Shown one piece after another: positions 53,797 through 62,852 of a stretch of DNA of 64,000 bases. The notes under the pieces were generated by a model. It did not search any database. It saw nothing but the letters and a program-made list of their open reading frames with translations, and was not told the origin of the DNA. A program made the position numbers and the translations under genes. How positions within the stretch are numbered: position 1 is the stretch's first letter; each line of letters starts with the position of its first letter. The stretch comes from Kushneria konosiri (GTDB lineage: Bacteria; Pseudomonadota; Gammaproteobacteria; Pseudomonadales; Halomonadaceae), in contig NZ_CP021323.1 in assembly GCF_002155145.1 (NCBI RefSeq), forward strand, positions 2,666,001 to 2,730,000, given 5' to 3'.

Positions 53797-54600
53797 ATGG
53801 AGATTACGCTCAAGGGCAGGACGGCACTGGTCACCGGCGCCAATCGCGGTATCGGAGCACACATGGCCGAGTCGCTCGCCCGTGCCGGGGCCAATGTGGC
53901 CTTTCACACCCGCAAGCCGCGAGACGAGGTCAACGAGACTGCCGAGCGGCTCGCCCGCGAATGTGGCATCAAGACCGGCGTGGTGGTGGCGGATTTAAGT
54001 GACCCGCAGGCCGTGGATGACATGTTCGAGCAGTTTGACGATCAGTTCGACCAGATCGACATCCTGATCAACAATGCCGGCTTTGAAAACGCCCACGCGC
54101 TGGAAGACATGCCGCGCGAGGACTGGCAGGCCCTGATGAACGTCAATCTCAACGCGCCGTTTTACTGCTCGCAGCACGCCGCGCGACGCATGAAAAAGGC
54201 CGGACAGGGCGGCGTCATCATCAATGTGCAATCCATTCACGATGAGGTGGTCAGAAAGGGCGTCGCGCACTATAGCGTTGCCAAGGCCGGCCTCAAGACC
54301 CTGACGCGGGCGGCAGCCGTGGAGTGGGGCGAATACGGCATTCGCGTGGTCGGGCTTTCTCCCGGTGCCATCAGCACCGACATCAACCAGGAAGACAACG
54401 AACGCCTGGGGATCGACAACATGAACAGCTGGATTCCGCTGGGGTTCATTGGGGAGACGAAGGACGTTGCCGGGGTTACGGTGTTTCTGTGCTCAGAGCA
54501 GGCGCGCTATATCACCGGCACCACGCTCTATGTCGATGGCGCCTTCATGCATAACGTCATGCGCTATGACATGCGCCCGGACCATGATCTCGGCGTCTGA
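53797..54600 (+). CDS. Short-chain dehydrogenase/reductase, glucose 1-dehydrogenase-like
   Basis: The protein has 267 residues from ATG 53797 (MEITLKGRTALVTGANRGIG) with GGGAGAA upstream. TGANRGIG (cofactor), ADLSD, NNAG, VQSIHDE with catalytic serine, and YSVAKAG with catalytic tyrosine and lysine. The C-terminal GTTLYVDGAF is the classical SDR ending. Substrate class cannot be fixed; 3-oxoacyl, sugar and steroid forms are similar. Co-transcription with the transporter is unlikely because a terminator intervenes. Confidence 0.87.
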   Translation: MEITLKGRTALVTGANRGIGAHMAESLARAGANVAFHTRKPRDEVNETAERLARECGIKTGVVVADLSDPQAVDDMFEQFDDQFDQIDILINNAGFENAHALEDMPREDWQALMNVNLNAPFYCSQHAARRMKKAGQGGVIINVQSIHDEVVRKGVAHYSVAKAGLKTLTRAAAVEWGEYGIRVVGLSPGAISTDINQEDNERLGIDNMNSWIPLGFIGETKDVAGVTVFLCSEQARYITGTTLYVDGAFMHNVMRYDMRPDHDLGV

Positions 54601-54633
54601 CGGCAGGATTGGCACGATTCACCTTTAAAAATG

Positions 54634-54659
54634 AGCCCGGGTGCCAAGGCACGCGGGCT
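54634..54659 (+). terminator. Terminator-like hairpin after SDR
   Basis: AGCCCGGGTGCC (54634-54645) and GGCACGCGGGCT (54648-54659) pair with a single mismatch around AA; a short TTGTT follows. Confidence 0.6.
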
Positions 54660-54742
54660 TGTTGGCGCTAAACGCTTCGCAGCCTTTAGCGGTGCAGGTA
54701 GGATAGGTGGCCCCCACCGTCTGCTGTGTCTCCGGGAGCGCA

Positions 54743-57700
54743 ATGTTTACTGTCCTGCATGCCAACCATCTCGAGGATCTGCGCGATCTTGCCACGGCGC
54801 TGTCGGAGCGCGACCCGCTGGGTCCGCTTGAAGATGAGACCTTTCTGGTGCAGTCCAACGGCATGGCGCAGTGGCTGCAGCTCTGTCTGGCACAGCATCA
54901 TGGCGTGGCAGCATCACTGGATTTTCCGCTGCCTTCGAGCTTTGTCTGGCGTGCCTACCGAGCCGTGCTGGGCGATGACATTCCCAAACGCTCGCCGTTT
55001 GACAAGGGGCCGATGACCTGGCGACTGATGCGTCTGTTGCCTCGTCTCTTGCGTCAAGGCGAGTTTGCACCGCTGGCCCACTATCTCGATGACGAAATTA
55101 CCCTCGACGATCAAATCGATGGCGTAGTGCCCTGTGGTGAACGCAAGAGCTATCAGCTTGCCTCCCGGCTGGCGGATCTCTTTGACCAGTATCTGGTCTA
55201 CCGGCCTGACTGGATGGCGGCCTGGGCGAAGGGTGAGAAGGCGCCTTTTGATATGGCCCCGGTGGATCACTGGCAGCCCGTGCTCTGGCGTGCCCTGCTG
55301 GAAGATGCCTCTGATCAGGCCCGTCGTCATCACCGCGCGGCGCTGCATGATCAGTTTCTGGTACAGGCGCGCGCGCTGACCTCTGTCCCGAAAGAACTGC
55401 CGCGTCGCCTGTTCGTGTTTGGCATCTCAGCGCTGCCGTTTCAGCTGCTTGAAGCCCTGCATGCCCTGTCCGGCGTGATGGATATCGTGCTGATGGTGGC
55501 CAATCCGTGTCGCTTCTACTGGGGCGACATCGTCGCCGATCGCGAAGCGCTGCGGGCGCAGCTGCGTCGCGACAGTCATCGACAGCGTCATCAGGATGCG
55601 CCCACCCTCGAGGGGCTGGACGGCGAGACGCTGCATCTCAGCGCCAATCCGCTGCTGGCCGGCTGGGGCGCGCAGGGGCGTGATTTCATCGAGGCGCTTT
55701 ACGACTTCGAGGCCGACAACGCCTTTGACATGGAACACGATATTTTCCGTGATCCACAGTCGGAGGCTAATCCGAGCCTTTTACATCAGCTTCAGCAGGA
55801 GGTGCTGGACCTGGTACATCCGGCCCGGCGCGCCGAAGAGGCGGGCGACAAGCGCCTGGTTCAGCCGGAGGATCGCTCGCTTGCCTTTACGCGTGCCCAT
55901 TCACCGCTGCGGGAAGTCGAGATTCTTCATGATCAGATGCTGGATGCCTTCGACCGGGATTCGGACCTTCGCCCGCGGGACATGGTCGTGCTGGTGCCGG
56001 ACATTGAACGTTATGCCCCGCTGATCGACGCCGTGTTCGGCCAGATTCCACGTGATGACGCCCGCTATATCCCCTATACCGTCTCCGACCGGATTGCCTC
56101 GGGTGCAAGTCCCCTGATGAGTGCGGCGCTGTCACTGCTGGAGCTGCCCGAGCGGCGTTTGGGCGTCGGCGAGGTGCTCGACTGGTTGGAGGTGCCGGCC
56201 TTTCGGCGGCGTTTCAACATCGAGGAAGAGGAGCTTGAAAGGCTGGCACAGTGGCTGGCTGGTAGCGGCGTGCGCTGGGGACTCGATGGTGAGCATCGCG
56301 ATACGCTGGACCTGCCGGGGCTTTCGGAAAATACCTGGCAGTTCGGGCTGGATCGCATGATGCTTGGGTTCGCCATCGGCGAGGGCAGCTTCGACGACAT
56401 CCAGGCCTATGATGAGATCGGCGGTCTGGAGGCCGATCTGGCCGGCCGTCTGGCCGAGTTGATGATGCGCCTTAAATACTGGTATCAACATCTCAGGACG
56501 CCTGTGGACATCGATGACTGGGTGGCGCGCCTGGAAGAGATGCTCGAGGCGCTCTTTGCCCCCATTGAGCAGGACGATTTCGATATTCTTGAGCGCCTTT
56601 CCAGAGCTGCCCGCACGCTGGCCGAGGAGGGCGAATGCGCCGAGTTTGGCGAGGTGCTGCCGCTGGCGGTGTTTCGCGAGGCGCTGACCGACCGGCTGGA
56701 TGAGGGCGGTCTGGCTCAGCGCTTTCTGGCCGGGCGGGTCAACTTTGCAACGCTCATGCCCATGCGCGCCATTCCATTTCGCCATACCTGGCTTTTAGGA
56801 ATGAACGACGGCGACTACCCGCGGGTGCGGCTGCCGCAGGACTTTGACCTGATGGCCACCCGTCACCGCAGCGGCGATCGTTCACGTCGCGATGATGACC
56901 GTTACCTGATGCTGGAGGCGATGCTGGCCACACGTGAGGCGCTGACCATCTCCTGGGTCGGGCGCGATCAACGTGACAACAGCGAACGCGCGCCCTCGAT
57001 TCTGGTCAGCGAGCTGCTCGATACGCTGTCGATGGGCTGGCGCGTCGAAACAGACGATAACGAGGCGGCGCTGTTCGAGCGCCTGATCACGACCCATCCG
57101 CTGCAGCCCTTCGCACGAGCCTATTTCGACCCGGACCGGGAAGCAGATCCCACCGGGCGACTGTTCACCTTCGAGCGAGGCTGGGAGAGCGTGCATCACC
57201 CCGCACCGGCCAGGGCCATCGAGCCGCTGATGGCGGCGACACCGCCTGAGGAGGCGGCAGGCCTTGATGATCTGGAGCGGCTTTTGAGGCGGCCCTGGTC
57301 GATCTGTACGGCCGGGCGGCTGGGTATTCATTTTCATCCTGTTGCCGTGGTGGAAGAAGATGCCGAGCCCTTCGCGCTGGACGGGCTTGAGCATTTCAGC
57401 TTCAAAAGGCACCTGCTGGAAGGAGCCTGCCGCGAACGCGATCTGGGCGAGATGATGGAGGAAGCGCGCCGCAAGGGCATGCTGCCGGCGCTGGGCTTCG
57501 GCGAACGGCTGGCGGAGGAGTTGATCAAGCCCCTGAGACAACAGCTTGGCCAGTGGCACGAATTGACAGATGGCCTGACACCGGTCGAGGCCATACGCGT
57601 TGAGATGATCAATGACGCTGGCAAGGCCGTGTTGTCCGATCGCATCGATGGTCTATGGCGCGACGAGGCCGGCGGGCTTCATCATTGTGTGCTGGCGCCG

Positions 57701-58243
57701 GCCCACTTTGGCCACTTCCGCCGGGACCGAAGTGGACGGCTGACGCAGTACGGCAAGCCGCATCGACTGATCCGCGCCTGGCTTGAGCATCTGGCGCTTG
57801 CCGGGATGGGGGAGCGTGTCGTGACCATGGTGCTCTTTGAAGACCGCGAACTGGTATTTGAAGCGGTCTCGTTCGAGCAGGCGCAGGACACGCTCTGCTC
57901 GCTGTGCCAGCAGTGGCGCCAGGCCGGCGACGCTCCTTTGCCCACGGCACTGGAGCCGGCCATGGAGTACTTTGCCGGCTGGCCCCGATACGTTGATGAG
58001 ACTTGCGAAAGCGAATATCGCGAAGCGGGGCTTGGCCGGGCGCAGGCCTGCCATGAAGAGGCTCGTTTTAACGGTCCGGCACCTCTGCGTGAGCGCGAAC
58101 CCATGATGGGGGAGCTCTGGCCACGCTTTGACGATCTTTATGAGGCCGGTTTCGAAGCCGCCACCCGGGCGCTGTATACGCCTTTCATGAGCGCACTGGC
58201 TGCGCTGGTGGATGGCAGCCCCGCAAATGAGTCGGAGGCTTAA
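54743..58243 (+). CDS. recC: Exodeoxyribonuclease V gamma subunit RecC
   Basis: The protein has 1166 residues from ATG 54743 ([16 protein letters not shown]), with GGGAGCG upstream. RecC features: [34 protein letters not shown] near the start, a degenerate helicase core ([19 protein letters not shown]), [54 protein letters not shown] and an inactive-nuclease C-domain. E. coli RecC is 1122 residues, so it is full length. RecC recognises Chi and splits the duplex in RecBCD. The stop abuts a convergent gene, so recB and recD, which follow recC in many gammaproteobacteria, are not adjacent. Confidence 0.92.
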   Translation: MFTVLHANHLEDLRDLATALSERDPLGPLEDETFLVQSNGMAQWLQLCLAQHHGVAASLDFPLPSSFVWRAYRAVLGDDIPKRSPFDKGPMTWRLMRLLPRLLRQGEFAPLAHYLDDEITLDDQIDGVVPCGERKSYQLASRLADLFDQYLVYRPDWMAAWAKGEKAPFDMAPVDHWQPVLWRALLEDASDQARRHHRAALHDQFLVQARALTSVPKELPRRLFVFGISALPFQLLEALHALSGVMDIVLMVANPCRFYWGDIVADREALRAQLRRDSHRQRHQDAPTLEGLDGETLHLSANPLLAGWGAQGRDFIEALYDFEADNAFDMEHDIFRDPQSEANPSLLHQLQQEVLDLVHPARRAEEAGDKRLVQPEDRSLAFTRAHSPLREVEILHDQMLDAFDRDSDLRPRDMVVLVPDIERYAPLIDAVFGQIPRDDARYIPYTVSDRIASGASPLMSAALSLLELPERRLGVGEVLDWLEVPAFRRRFNIEEEELERLAQWLAGSGVRWGLDGEHRDTLDLPGLSENTWQFGLDRMMLGFAIGEGSFDDIQAYDEIGGLEADLAGRLAELMMRLKYWYQHLRTPVDIDDWVARLEEMLEALFAPIEQDDFDILERLSRAARTLAEEGECAEFGEVLPLAVFREALTDRLDEGGLAQRFLAGRVNFATLMPMRAIPFRHTWLLGMNDGDYPRVRLPQDFDLMATRHRSGDRSRRDDDRYLMLEAMLATREALTISWVGRDQRDNSERAPSILVSELLDTLSMGWRVETDDNEAALFERLITTHPLQPFARAYFDPDREADPTGRLFTFERGWESVHHPAPARAIEPLMAATPPEEAAGLDDLERLLRRPWSICTAGRLGIHFHPVAVVEEDAEPFALDGLEHFSFKRHLLEGACRERDLGEMMEEARRKGMLPALGFGERLAEELIKPLRQQLGQWHELTDGLTPVEAIRVEMINDAGKAVLSDRIDGLWRDEAGGLHHCVLAPAHFGHFRRDRSGRLTQYGKPHRLIRAWLEHLALAGMGERVVTMVLFEDRELVFEAVSFEQAQDTLCSLCQQWRQAGDAPLPTALEPAMEYFAGWPRYVDETCESEYREAGLGRAQACHEEARFNGPAPLREREPMMGELWPRFDDLYEAGFEAATRALYTPFMSALAALVDGSPANESEA

Positions 58244-58710
58244 AGCCCCAGCTGATTGAGCCCCGGATGATCCTGCGGGCGCGGGCCGGGTGCGGGCCAG
58301 CGGAAGCGACGCTCATCGGCTTCGATGGGAATCTCGTTGATGCTGGCTTCGCGACGCACCATCAGGCCGTGCTCGTTGAATTCCCACATCTCGTTGCCGT
58401 AGGCGCGATACCACTGATCGGAGCGGTCGCGCCACTCGTACTGAAAGCGCACGCCGATGGTGTTGTCGGTAAAGGCCCAGAGCTCCTTGCAGAGCCGGTA
58501 GTCGAGTTCACGCTGCCACTTGCGATGTAAAAAGGCAGTAATGGCTTCACGCCCCTGAAAGAATTCGGTGCGATTGCGCCAGCGTGAATCCTCGCTGTAG
58601 GCGCCGGCGACCCGTTCGGGCTGGCGGGTATTCCAGGCATCTTCTGCGGCACGCACCTTGGCGCGGGCGCTGTCCATGTCAAAGGGGGGAAGCGGGGGAC
58701 GGCTTTCCAT
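58240..58710 (-). CDS. NTF2-like protein, DUF1348 family
   Basis: The protein has 156 residues. Nuclear transport factor 2/SnoaL-like fold with [51 protein letters not shown] and [26 protein letters not shown]1348 members are about 150 residues and of unknown function; some NTF2-like proteins are small isomerases or stress proteins. Its stop overlaps the recC stop by four bases (convergent). Confidence 0.85.
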   Translation of the reverse strand: MESRPPLPPFDMDSARAKVRAAEDAWNTRQPERVAGAYSEDSRWRNRTEFFQGREAITAFLHRKWQRELDYRLCKELWAFTDNTIGVRFQYEWRDRSDQWYRAYGNEMWEFNEHGLMVRREASINEIPIEADERRFRWPAPGPRPQDHPGLNQLGL

Positions 58711-58863
58711 GCGCGGACTCCATCACATGAAGGAACAGGAACCTTCAGGCTAGCATGTTCACGCGGGCATTTTACACGAGGGCAGCGCATGACACGGCGG
58801 GGAGATCGTGAGGCTGCTATCCTTGTCGTCATTATTCCCGTTTCTCCTTGTCGGAGTGTTCGA

Positions 58864-59883
58864 ATGCGTCATCTCGATCTGCAGGTGATCCAGCAGGCTC
58901 GCGAATGGGCCTGCACCCATGAAACGATCTGGCTGTGTACCGTGCTTGGCACCTATGGTTCCTCGCCTCGTGCGCCCGGCTCGATGCTGGTGGCCACACA
59001 GGAAGGTCACCATGTCGGCTCGCTGTCCGGCGGCTGTGTCGAGGAGGCCTTCATCGAAAGCCTTCAGGATGGCGCCTTTTCACGTCCGGCCACCATCGTG
59101 CGCTACGGTGAAAGTCAGGAAGAAAGTCAGCGACTACAGCTGCCCTGCGGCGGGGTGCTGGAAGTGCTCATCGAGCGTCTGGACGTCACTGATGAGCTGA
59201 AGGTGCATCTGGAAGTGCTGGAAGCAACGCTTCTGGGGCGCAAGCGTCTGGTTCGCAGGGTCAACCCGGAAACCGGACGCTATCGCGTCGTGCTCGACGA
59301 GTCGCCCAACGGGCCCGCCGTAACACGTGATGACCAGGGGCAGGTCGAGATCCGCGTCGGCCCGGCCCTGAGGCTGATTCTGGCCGGCATCTCGCCGGTA
59401 GCCGGTTTTTGTGCCCAGTTTGCCCGTGCGCTGGGGTATGAGGTGATTGTCTGCGATCCGCGTGACGAGGTGCGGCGTGAGTTTATCGCCGCCGGTCATG
59501 CCGAGGGCATTGAGGTGCAGGCAGTGTTGCCGGCGCTGTTTATTGCCTCGGGCGCCTGTCATGAGGCCACCGCCGTAGTGGCGCTGACCCACGACCCGCG
59601 CATCGATGATCCGGCCATGGTGGAGGCCGTCAGAACGCCCGCGTTTTATATCGGCGTGATGGGGTCAAAAAGAACCTCACAAAAGCGCGCCGAGCGACTC
59701 AAGCGCTCCGGTGGTCTCAATGACGAGGAAATTGCCCGGATTCACATGCCGATCGGCATGGACCTGGGCAGCAAGGCGCCGGCTGAAATTGCCCTGTCTG
59801 TCGTGGCTGACGTCATGCGAATTTATAACGGCAAGGCGGGCGAGACGCACCTCGCGGCCGTGCCCGTGGCCGCTGCGGTCTGA
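58864..59883 (+). CDS. xdhC: XdhC-like molybdenum-cofactor insertion/sulfuration factor
   Basis: The protein has 339 residues from ATG 58864 (MRHLDLQVIQQAREWA); CGGAG lies upstream. The N-terminal XdhC_CoxI domain has TVLGTYGSSPRAPGSMLV and GHHVGSLSGGCVEEAFIE. The C-terminal Rossmann domain has SPVAGFCAQFARALGYEVIVCDPRDE and FYIGVMGSKRTSQKRAERL. XdhC binds and sulfurates MoCo before insertion into xanthine dehydrogenase-type enzymes. Its stop overlaps the MocA-like start by one base (TGATG). No molybdoenzyme structural genes are visible in the window. Confidence 0.9.
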   Translation: MRHLDLQVIQQAREWACTHETIWLCTVLGTYGSSPRAPGSMLVATQEGHHVGSLSGGCVEEAFIESLQDGAFSRPATIVRYGESQEESQRLQLPCGGVLEVLIERLDVTDELKVHLEVLEATLLGRKRLVRRVNPETGRYRVVLDESPNGPAVTRDDQGQVEIRVGPALRLILAGISPVAGFCAQFARALGYEVIVCDPRDEVRREFIAAGHAEGIEVQAVLPALFIASGACHEATAVVALTHDPRIDDPAMVEAVRTPAFYIGVMGSKRTSQKRAERLKRSGGLNDEEIARIHMPIGMDLGSKAPAEIALSVVADVMRIYNGKAGETHLAAVPVAAAV

Positions 59884-60506
59884 TGGACGAGACTCGCCAC
59901 GATCAAATGAGTGATGCCCCGCAGGTCGTGGGGCTGATTCTGGCCGCGGGGTATAGTCGTCGATTCGGCGGCGACAAGCGTCTGGCCCCGTTCAACGGAC
60001 AGACACTGCTGGCAGCCACAGCGGCCAGACTGGCACCTCACGTGGCCACCATGGCCGTCATGTTGCGCCATGGTGAATCCATTGCGCCCTTCGGATTGCC
60101 ATTTGATGCGTACGTCATGCAGGCCCCTTCATCGCCCATCGGGATGGGAACAAGCCTGGCGGCTGCAGTGTCCGGTCTGCTTGCTTCGACCGATCCACGA
60201 CACCTGCAATGTGAGGCGCTGGCGCTGATGCTGGGGGATATGCCCGATGTGCATGACGAGCCCCTTTCGGCTCTGATGGCCCATGCGGGTGGCGATATCA
60301 TTGTGCGCCCGAGCCATCAGGACCGCATGGGGCATCCCGTGGTTTTCGGACGAGCATTCTGGCCGGCGCTGGCGGCACTGAGCGGGGATGAAGGTGCCCG
60401 AGTACTGCTCAAGCGTCATGCCTCGCAGGTCGTGACGCTAAAGACCAGTGATCCGGGGATTCTTGTCGATGTCGATACGTATGATGACCTGTCTTCCCTT
60501 CAATGA
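59883..60506 (+). CDS. MocA-type molybdopterin cytidylyltransferase-like protein
   Basis: The 207-residue MobA/MocA-type NTP transferase has the nucleotide loop LILAAGYSRRFGGDKRLAPF, an ALMLGDMPDVHD segment (metal-binding aspartate region) and RPSHQDRMGHPVVFG. Such proteins attach CMP or GMP to molybdopterin. The coupled XdhC and the family suggest CMP (MocA), as used by CO-dehydrogenase and xanthine oxidase-type enzymes. The guanosine form MobA is the alternative. Translational overlap with xdhC. Confidence 0.87.
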   Translation: MDETRHDQMSDAPQVVGLILAAGYSRRFGGDKRLAPFNGQTLLAATAARLAPHVATMAVMLRHGESIAPFGLPFDAYVMQAPSSPIGMGTSLAAAVSGLLASTDPRHLQCEALALMLGDMPDVHDEPLSALMAHAGGDIIVRPSHQDRMGHPVVFGRAFWPALAALSGDEGARVLLKRHASQVVTLKTSDPGILVDVDTYDDLSSLQ

Positions 60507-60517
60507 TTTGAGATCCC

Positions 60518-61003
60518 ATGGCTCGAGTTGCGCTTTTTGCCGACGTACAAAACATCTATTACACCGCTCGTGAGACCTTCGGCTGTCAGGTCAACTATGC
60601 CGCGCTCTGGCGACATGCCGTTGGTGAGGACACGGTTGTGGCCGCCTATGCCTACGCCATCGAACGTCACGATCCACGCCAGCAGCAGTTTCAGCATGCG
60701 CTGCGCGATATTGGTTTCACGGTGCGTCTCAAGCCGTTTATTCAGCGCCGTGATGGCAGTGCCAAGGGCGACTGGGACGTCGGGATCACGCTGGATGTGT
60801 TCGAGACGTCGCACGAGGTTGATCGGGTGGTGCTGATTTCGGGCGATGGTGATTTTTCAGAGCTGCTTGCCCGCGTACAGCAGCGCTTTGGCATCAAAAC
60901 CGACGTTTATGGCGTTCAGGCGCTGACGGCCAATGCCCTCAGGCAGGCCGCCGACCGTTTTGTACCCATCGAAGGCGCACTTTTACAGAATAACCGGCGT
61001 TGA
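60518..61003 (+). CDS. NYN-domain (LabA/DUF88-type) putative ribonuclease
   Basis: The protein has 161 residues. The PIN-like NYN fold is indicated by ADVQNIYYTARETFG, KGDWDVGITLDVFETSHEVDRVVLISGDGDFSELL; the aspartates in DVQN, DWDV and SGDGDF are the expected metal ligands. Proteins of this class cut RNA or have roles in regulation. It starts only 11 bases after the MocA-like gene and may be translated with it by read-through. Function in this operon is unknown. Confidence 0.87.
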   Translation: MARVALFADVQNIYYTARETFGCQVNYAALWRHAVGEDTVVAAYAYAIERHDPRQQQFQHALRDIGFTVRLKPFIQRRDGSAKGDWDVGITLDVFETSHEVDRVVLISGDGDFSELLARVQQRFGIKTDVYGVQALTANALRQAADRFVPIEGALLQNNRR

Positions 61004-61021
61004 GCCGGCGTCTGTCAGGGT

Positions 61022-61477
61022 TTACTGCACGCTGTACTGATGGCCGGCCAGGCAGGCGGCCAGTGCACGGCGATAGGCCCCCGCCTGTAGTCGAGAGGGG
61101 GGCTCGAGCGTGGTGGTGGGGTTAAAACCGCTTTGGTCGATGGCCCATCGATGACACTGGCCGTGGTCCTGCTGTTGCTGGCGCAGCGTTTGATTCTGCA
61201 TCGGGTAGGCGATGACATCAAAGATATCCATTCCGGCCATCTGCGCCTCGCGTGGAGTAGGCGTTGGGGTATAGCGCCCATCACTTTCAAGGCTTGCGAA
61301 CCAGTTGCCATGCGAGACCTGATAGCGCTGCTCACCGATCCATACCGGGCGAGCATCATCAGGTAGCCCGGTGCGCTCGGTAGCAGGCGGCGCGGCGTGT
61401 GACGGTGCGGCCCCCAGTATCAAAAGGGGGAACAGCACATGGGGCAGGCAGCAAGGCAGGCGTCGATAGTTGACCAT
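61022..61477 (-). CDS. Secreted small protein of unknown function
   Basis: The protein has 151 residues from ATG 61477 (MVNYRRLPCCLPHVLFPLLILGAAPSHA), a signal peptide with an SHA cleavage site, with GGAG 11 bases upstream; the longer frame from 61573 is unsupported. The mature protein includes WIGEQRYQVSHGNWFASLESDGRY and a second half (QQQQDHGQCHRWAIDQSGFNP) of the type found in small glycine-zipper-like periplasmic proteins. No enzyme motif. It converges with the NYN gene, 18 bases apart. Confidence 0.65.
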   Translation of the reverse strand: MVNYRRLPCCLPHVLFPLLILGAAPSHAAPPATERTGLPDDARPVWIGEQRYQVSHGNWFASLESDGRYTPTPTPREAQMAGMDIFDVIAYPMQNQTLRQQQQDHGQCHRWAIDQSGFNPTTTLEPPSRLQAGAYRRALAACLAGHQYSVQ

Positions 61478-61561
61478 GAAAGGGCTCCATGACAGAGGGA
61501 GGGCGCCGCAGCGGGATCCCTGGCAGTCATGCCAGGATATATGACAGGAGCACACAGCACC

Positions 61562-62785
61562 ATGATTCGTCATCTATCAACTGCACACGTTCGCCACCTG
61601 ACCCTTGCCATGCAGGGGTTTGGCGCTGACCGTGATGGCCCCGAACCTGATAGCCGTACGCTTTTGAACCTGGTTCGAAGGCTCGGCCTCCTGCAGATCG
61701 ACAGCGTCAACGTGCTGTGCCGGGCGCATTACATGCCGCTGTATTCGCGTTTGGGGCCTTATGATCAGGGGTGCCTGGAGCGCTTTAACCAGGGGCCGCG
61801 CACTCGACGTCGCCTGTTTGAATACTGGGGGCATGAAGCCTCGCTGATTCCTGTGGAGGATTACCCGCTCTATCGCTTTCGCATGCAGCGCGCCCGTGAA
61901 GGCGGTGGCGGGCTTTACAAGCGCCTGGCGCGTTTCTCGAGAGAGCATCCGGAGTTCGTGGATCAGGCGCTTGAGGAGATTCGCCATCGCGGCGCGCTGG
62001 CGGCGTCCGACCTGACCGGCGGTGGGCGTGGGCAGGGCAGCTGGTGGGGCTGGAGTCATGGCAAGTCAGCCCTTGAGTATCTTTTCTGGAGCGGCCAGGT
62101 GCTGGTCGCCCACCGGCGAGGCAATTTTGAACGGGTGTATGACCTGCCAGAGCGCGTCGTCGGACGCGAGGCCGTCGAGGCACCCTTGCTGTCACCCGAG
62201 CAGGCTCAAAGAGCGCTGGTCGCACGAGCGGCGCGGGCCATGGGCGTGGCCAGCGCGCGGGATATGCAGCGCTATTTTCGCCTGGATGGTCGTGAGACGA
62301 GAGCGTGCATCGAGGTGCTGGTCGAGAATGGTGAGCTTGAGCCCGTCACGGTGGAAGGCTGGACGATGCCGGCCTGGCAGCATGTCAAATCCCGGACGAG
62401 CCGTCGGGCGAGTGCGGCGACCGCACTGCTGTCGCCCTTTGATCCTCTGATGTGGGACCGCGAGCGCGCTGCCCGTGTGTTTGATTTTCACTATCGCATC
62501 GAAATCTATACGCCGTCGCATCTGCGCCAGTATGGCTATTACGTGCTGCCTTTCATACTGGCCGGTCAGATGGCCGCCCGGGTCGATCTCAAGGCCGAGC
62601 GCGCTTTCGGTGTGCTGCAGGTAATCAGCGCCCATCCCGAGCCGAATATCTCCATGGAGAGACTGGCACCGGCACTTTTTGAAGAGCTTTTGCGACTGGC
62701 TCGATTTCTGGGGCTTGTGCGTGTGCAGATAATGGGCAGTGGCGCGCTTGATCAAGCGCTTGAAGCCGCATCCGACGAGGCATGA
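61562..62785 (+). CDS. ycaQ: Interstrand-crosslink DNA glycosylase (YcaQ/AlkX, DUF1006)
   Basis: The protein has 407 residues from ATG 61562 (MIRHLSTAHVRHLTLAMQGF), with CAGGAG upstream. The HTH_42 family: the QxD catalytic motif is in LLQIDSVNVLCRAHYMPLYSRLGPY, followed by the WGHEASLIP loop and AALEYLFWSGQVLVAHRRGNFERVYDLPERV, and a C-terminal ERLAPALFEELLRLARFLG. YcaQ unhooks nitrogen-mustard crosslinks by base excision. Length matches the E. coli protein (about 410). Confidence 0.9.
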   Translation: MIRHLSTAHVRHLTLAMQGFGADRDGPEPDSRTLLNLVRRLGLLQIDSVNVLCRAHYMPLYSRLGPYDQGCLERFNQGPRTRRRLFEYWGHEASLIPVEDYPLYRFRMQRAREGGGGLYKRLARFSREHPEFVDQALEEIRHRGALAASDLTGGGRGQGSWWGWSHGKSALEYLFWSGQVLVAHRRGNFERVYDLPERVVGREAVEAPLLSPEQAQRALVARAARAMGVASARDMQRYFRLDGRETRACIEVLVENGELEPVTVEGWTMPAWQHVKSRTSRRASAATALLSPFDPLMWDRERAARVFDFHYRIEIYTPSHLRQYGYYVLPFILAGQMAARVDLKAERAFGVLQVISAHPEPNISMERLAPALFEELLRLARFLGLVRVQIMGSGALDQALEAASDEA

Positions 62786-62852
62786 AAGGATCAGGAAGGG
62801 CTGTTACTGGCGCCTCGTCAGGCGTATGGTAAATGTCATACAACTTCACATC

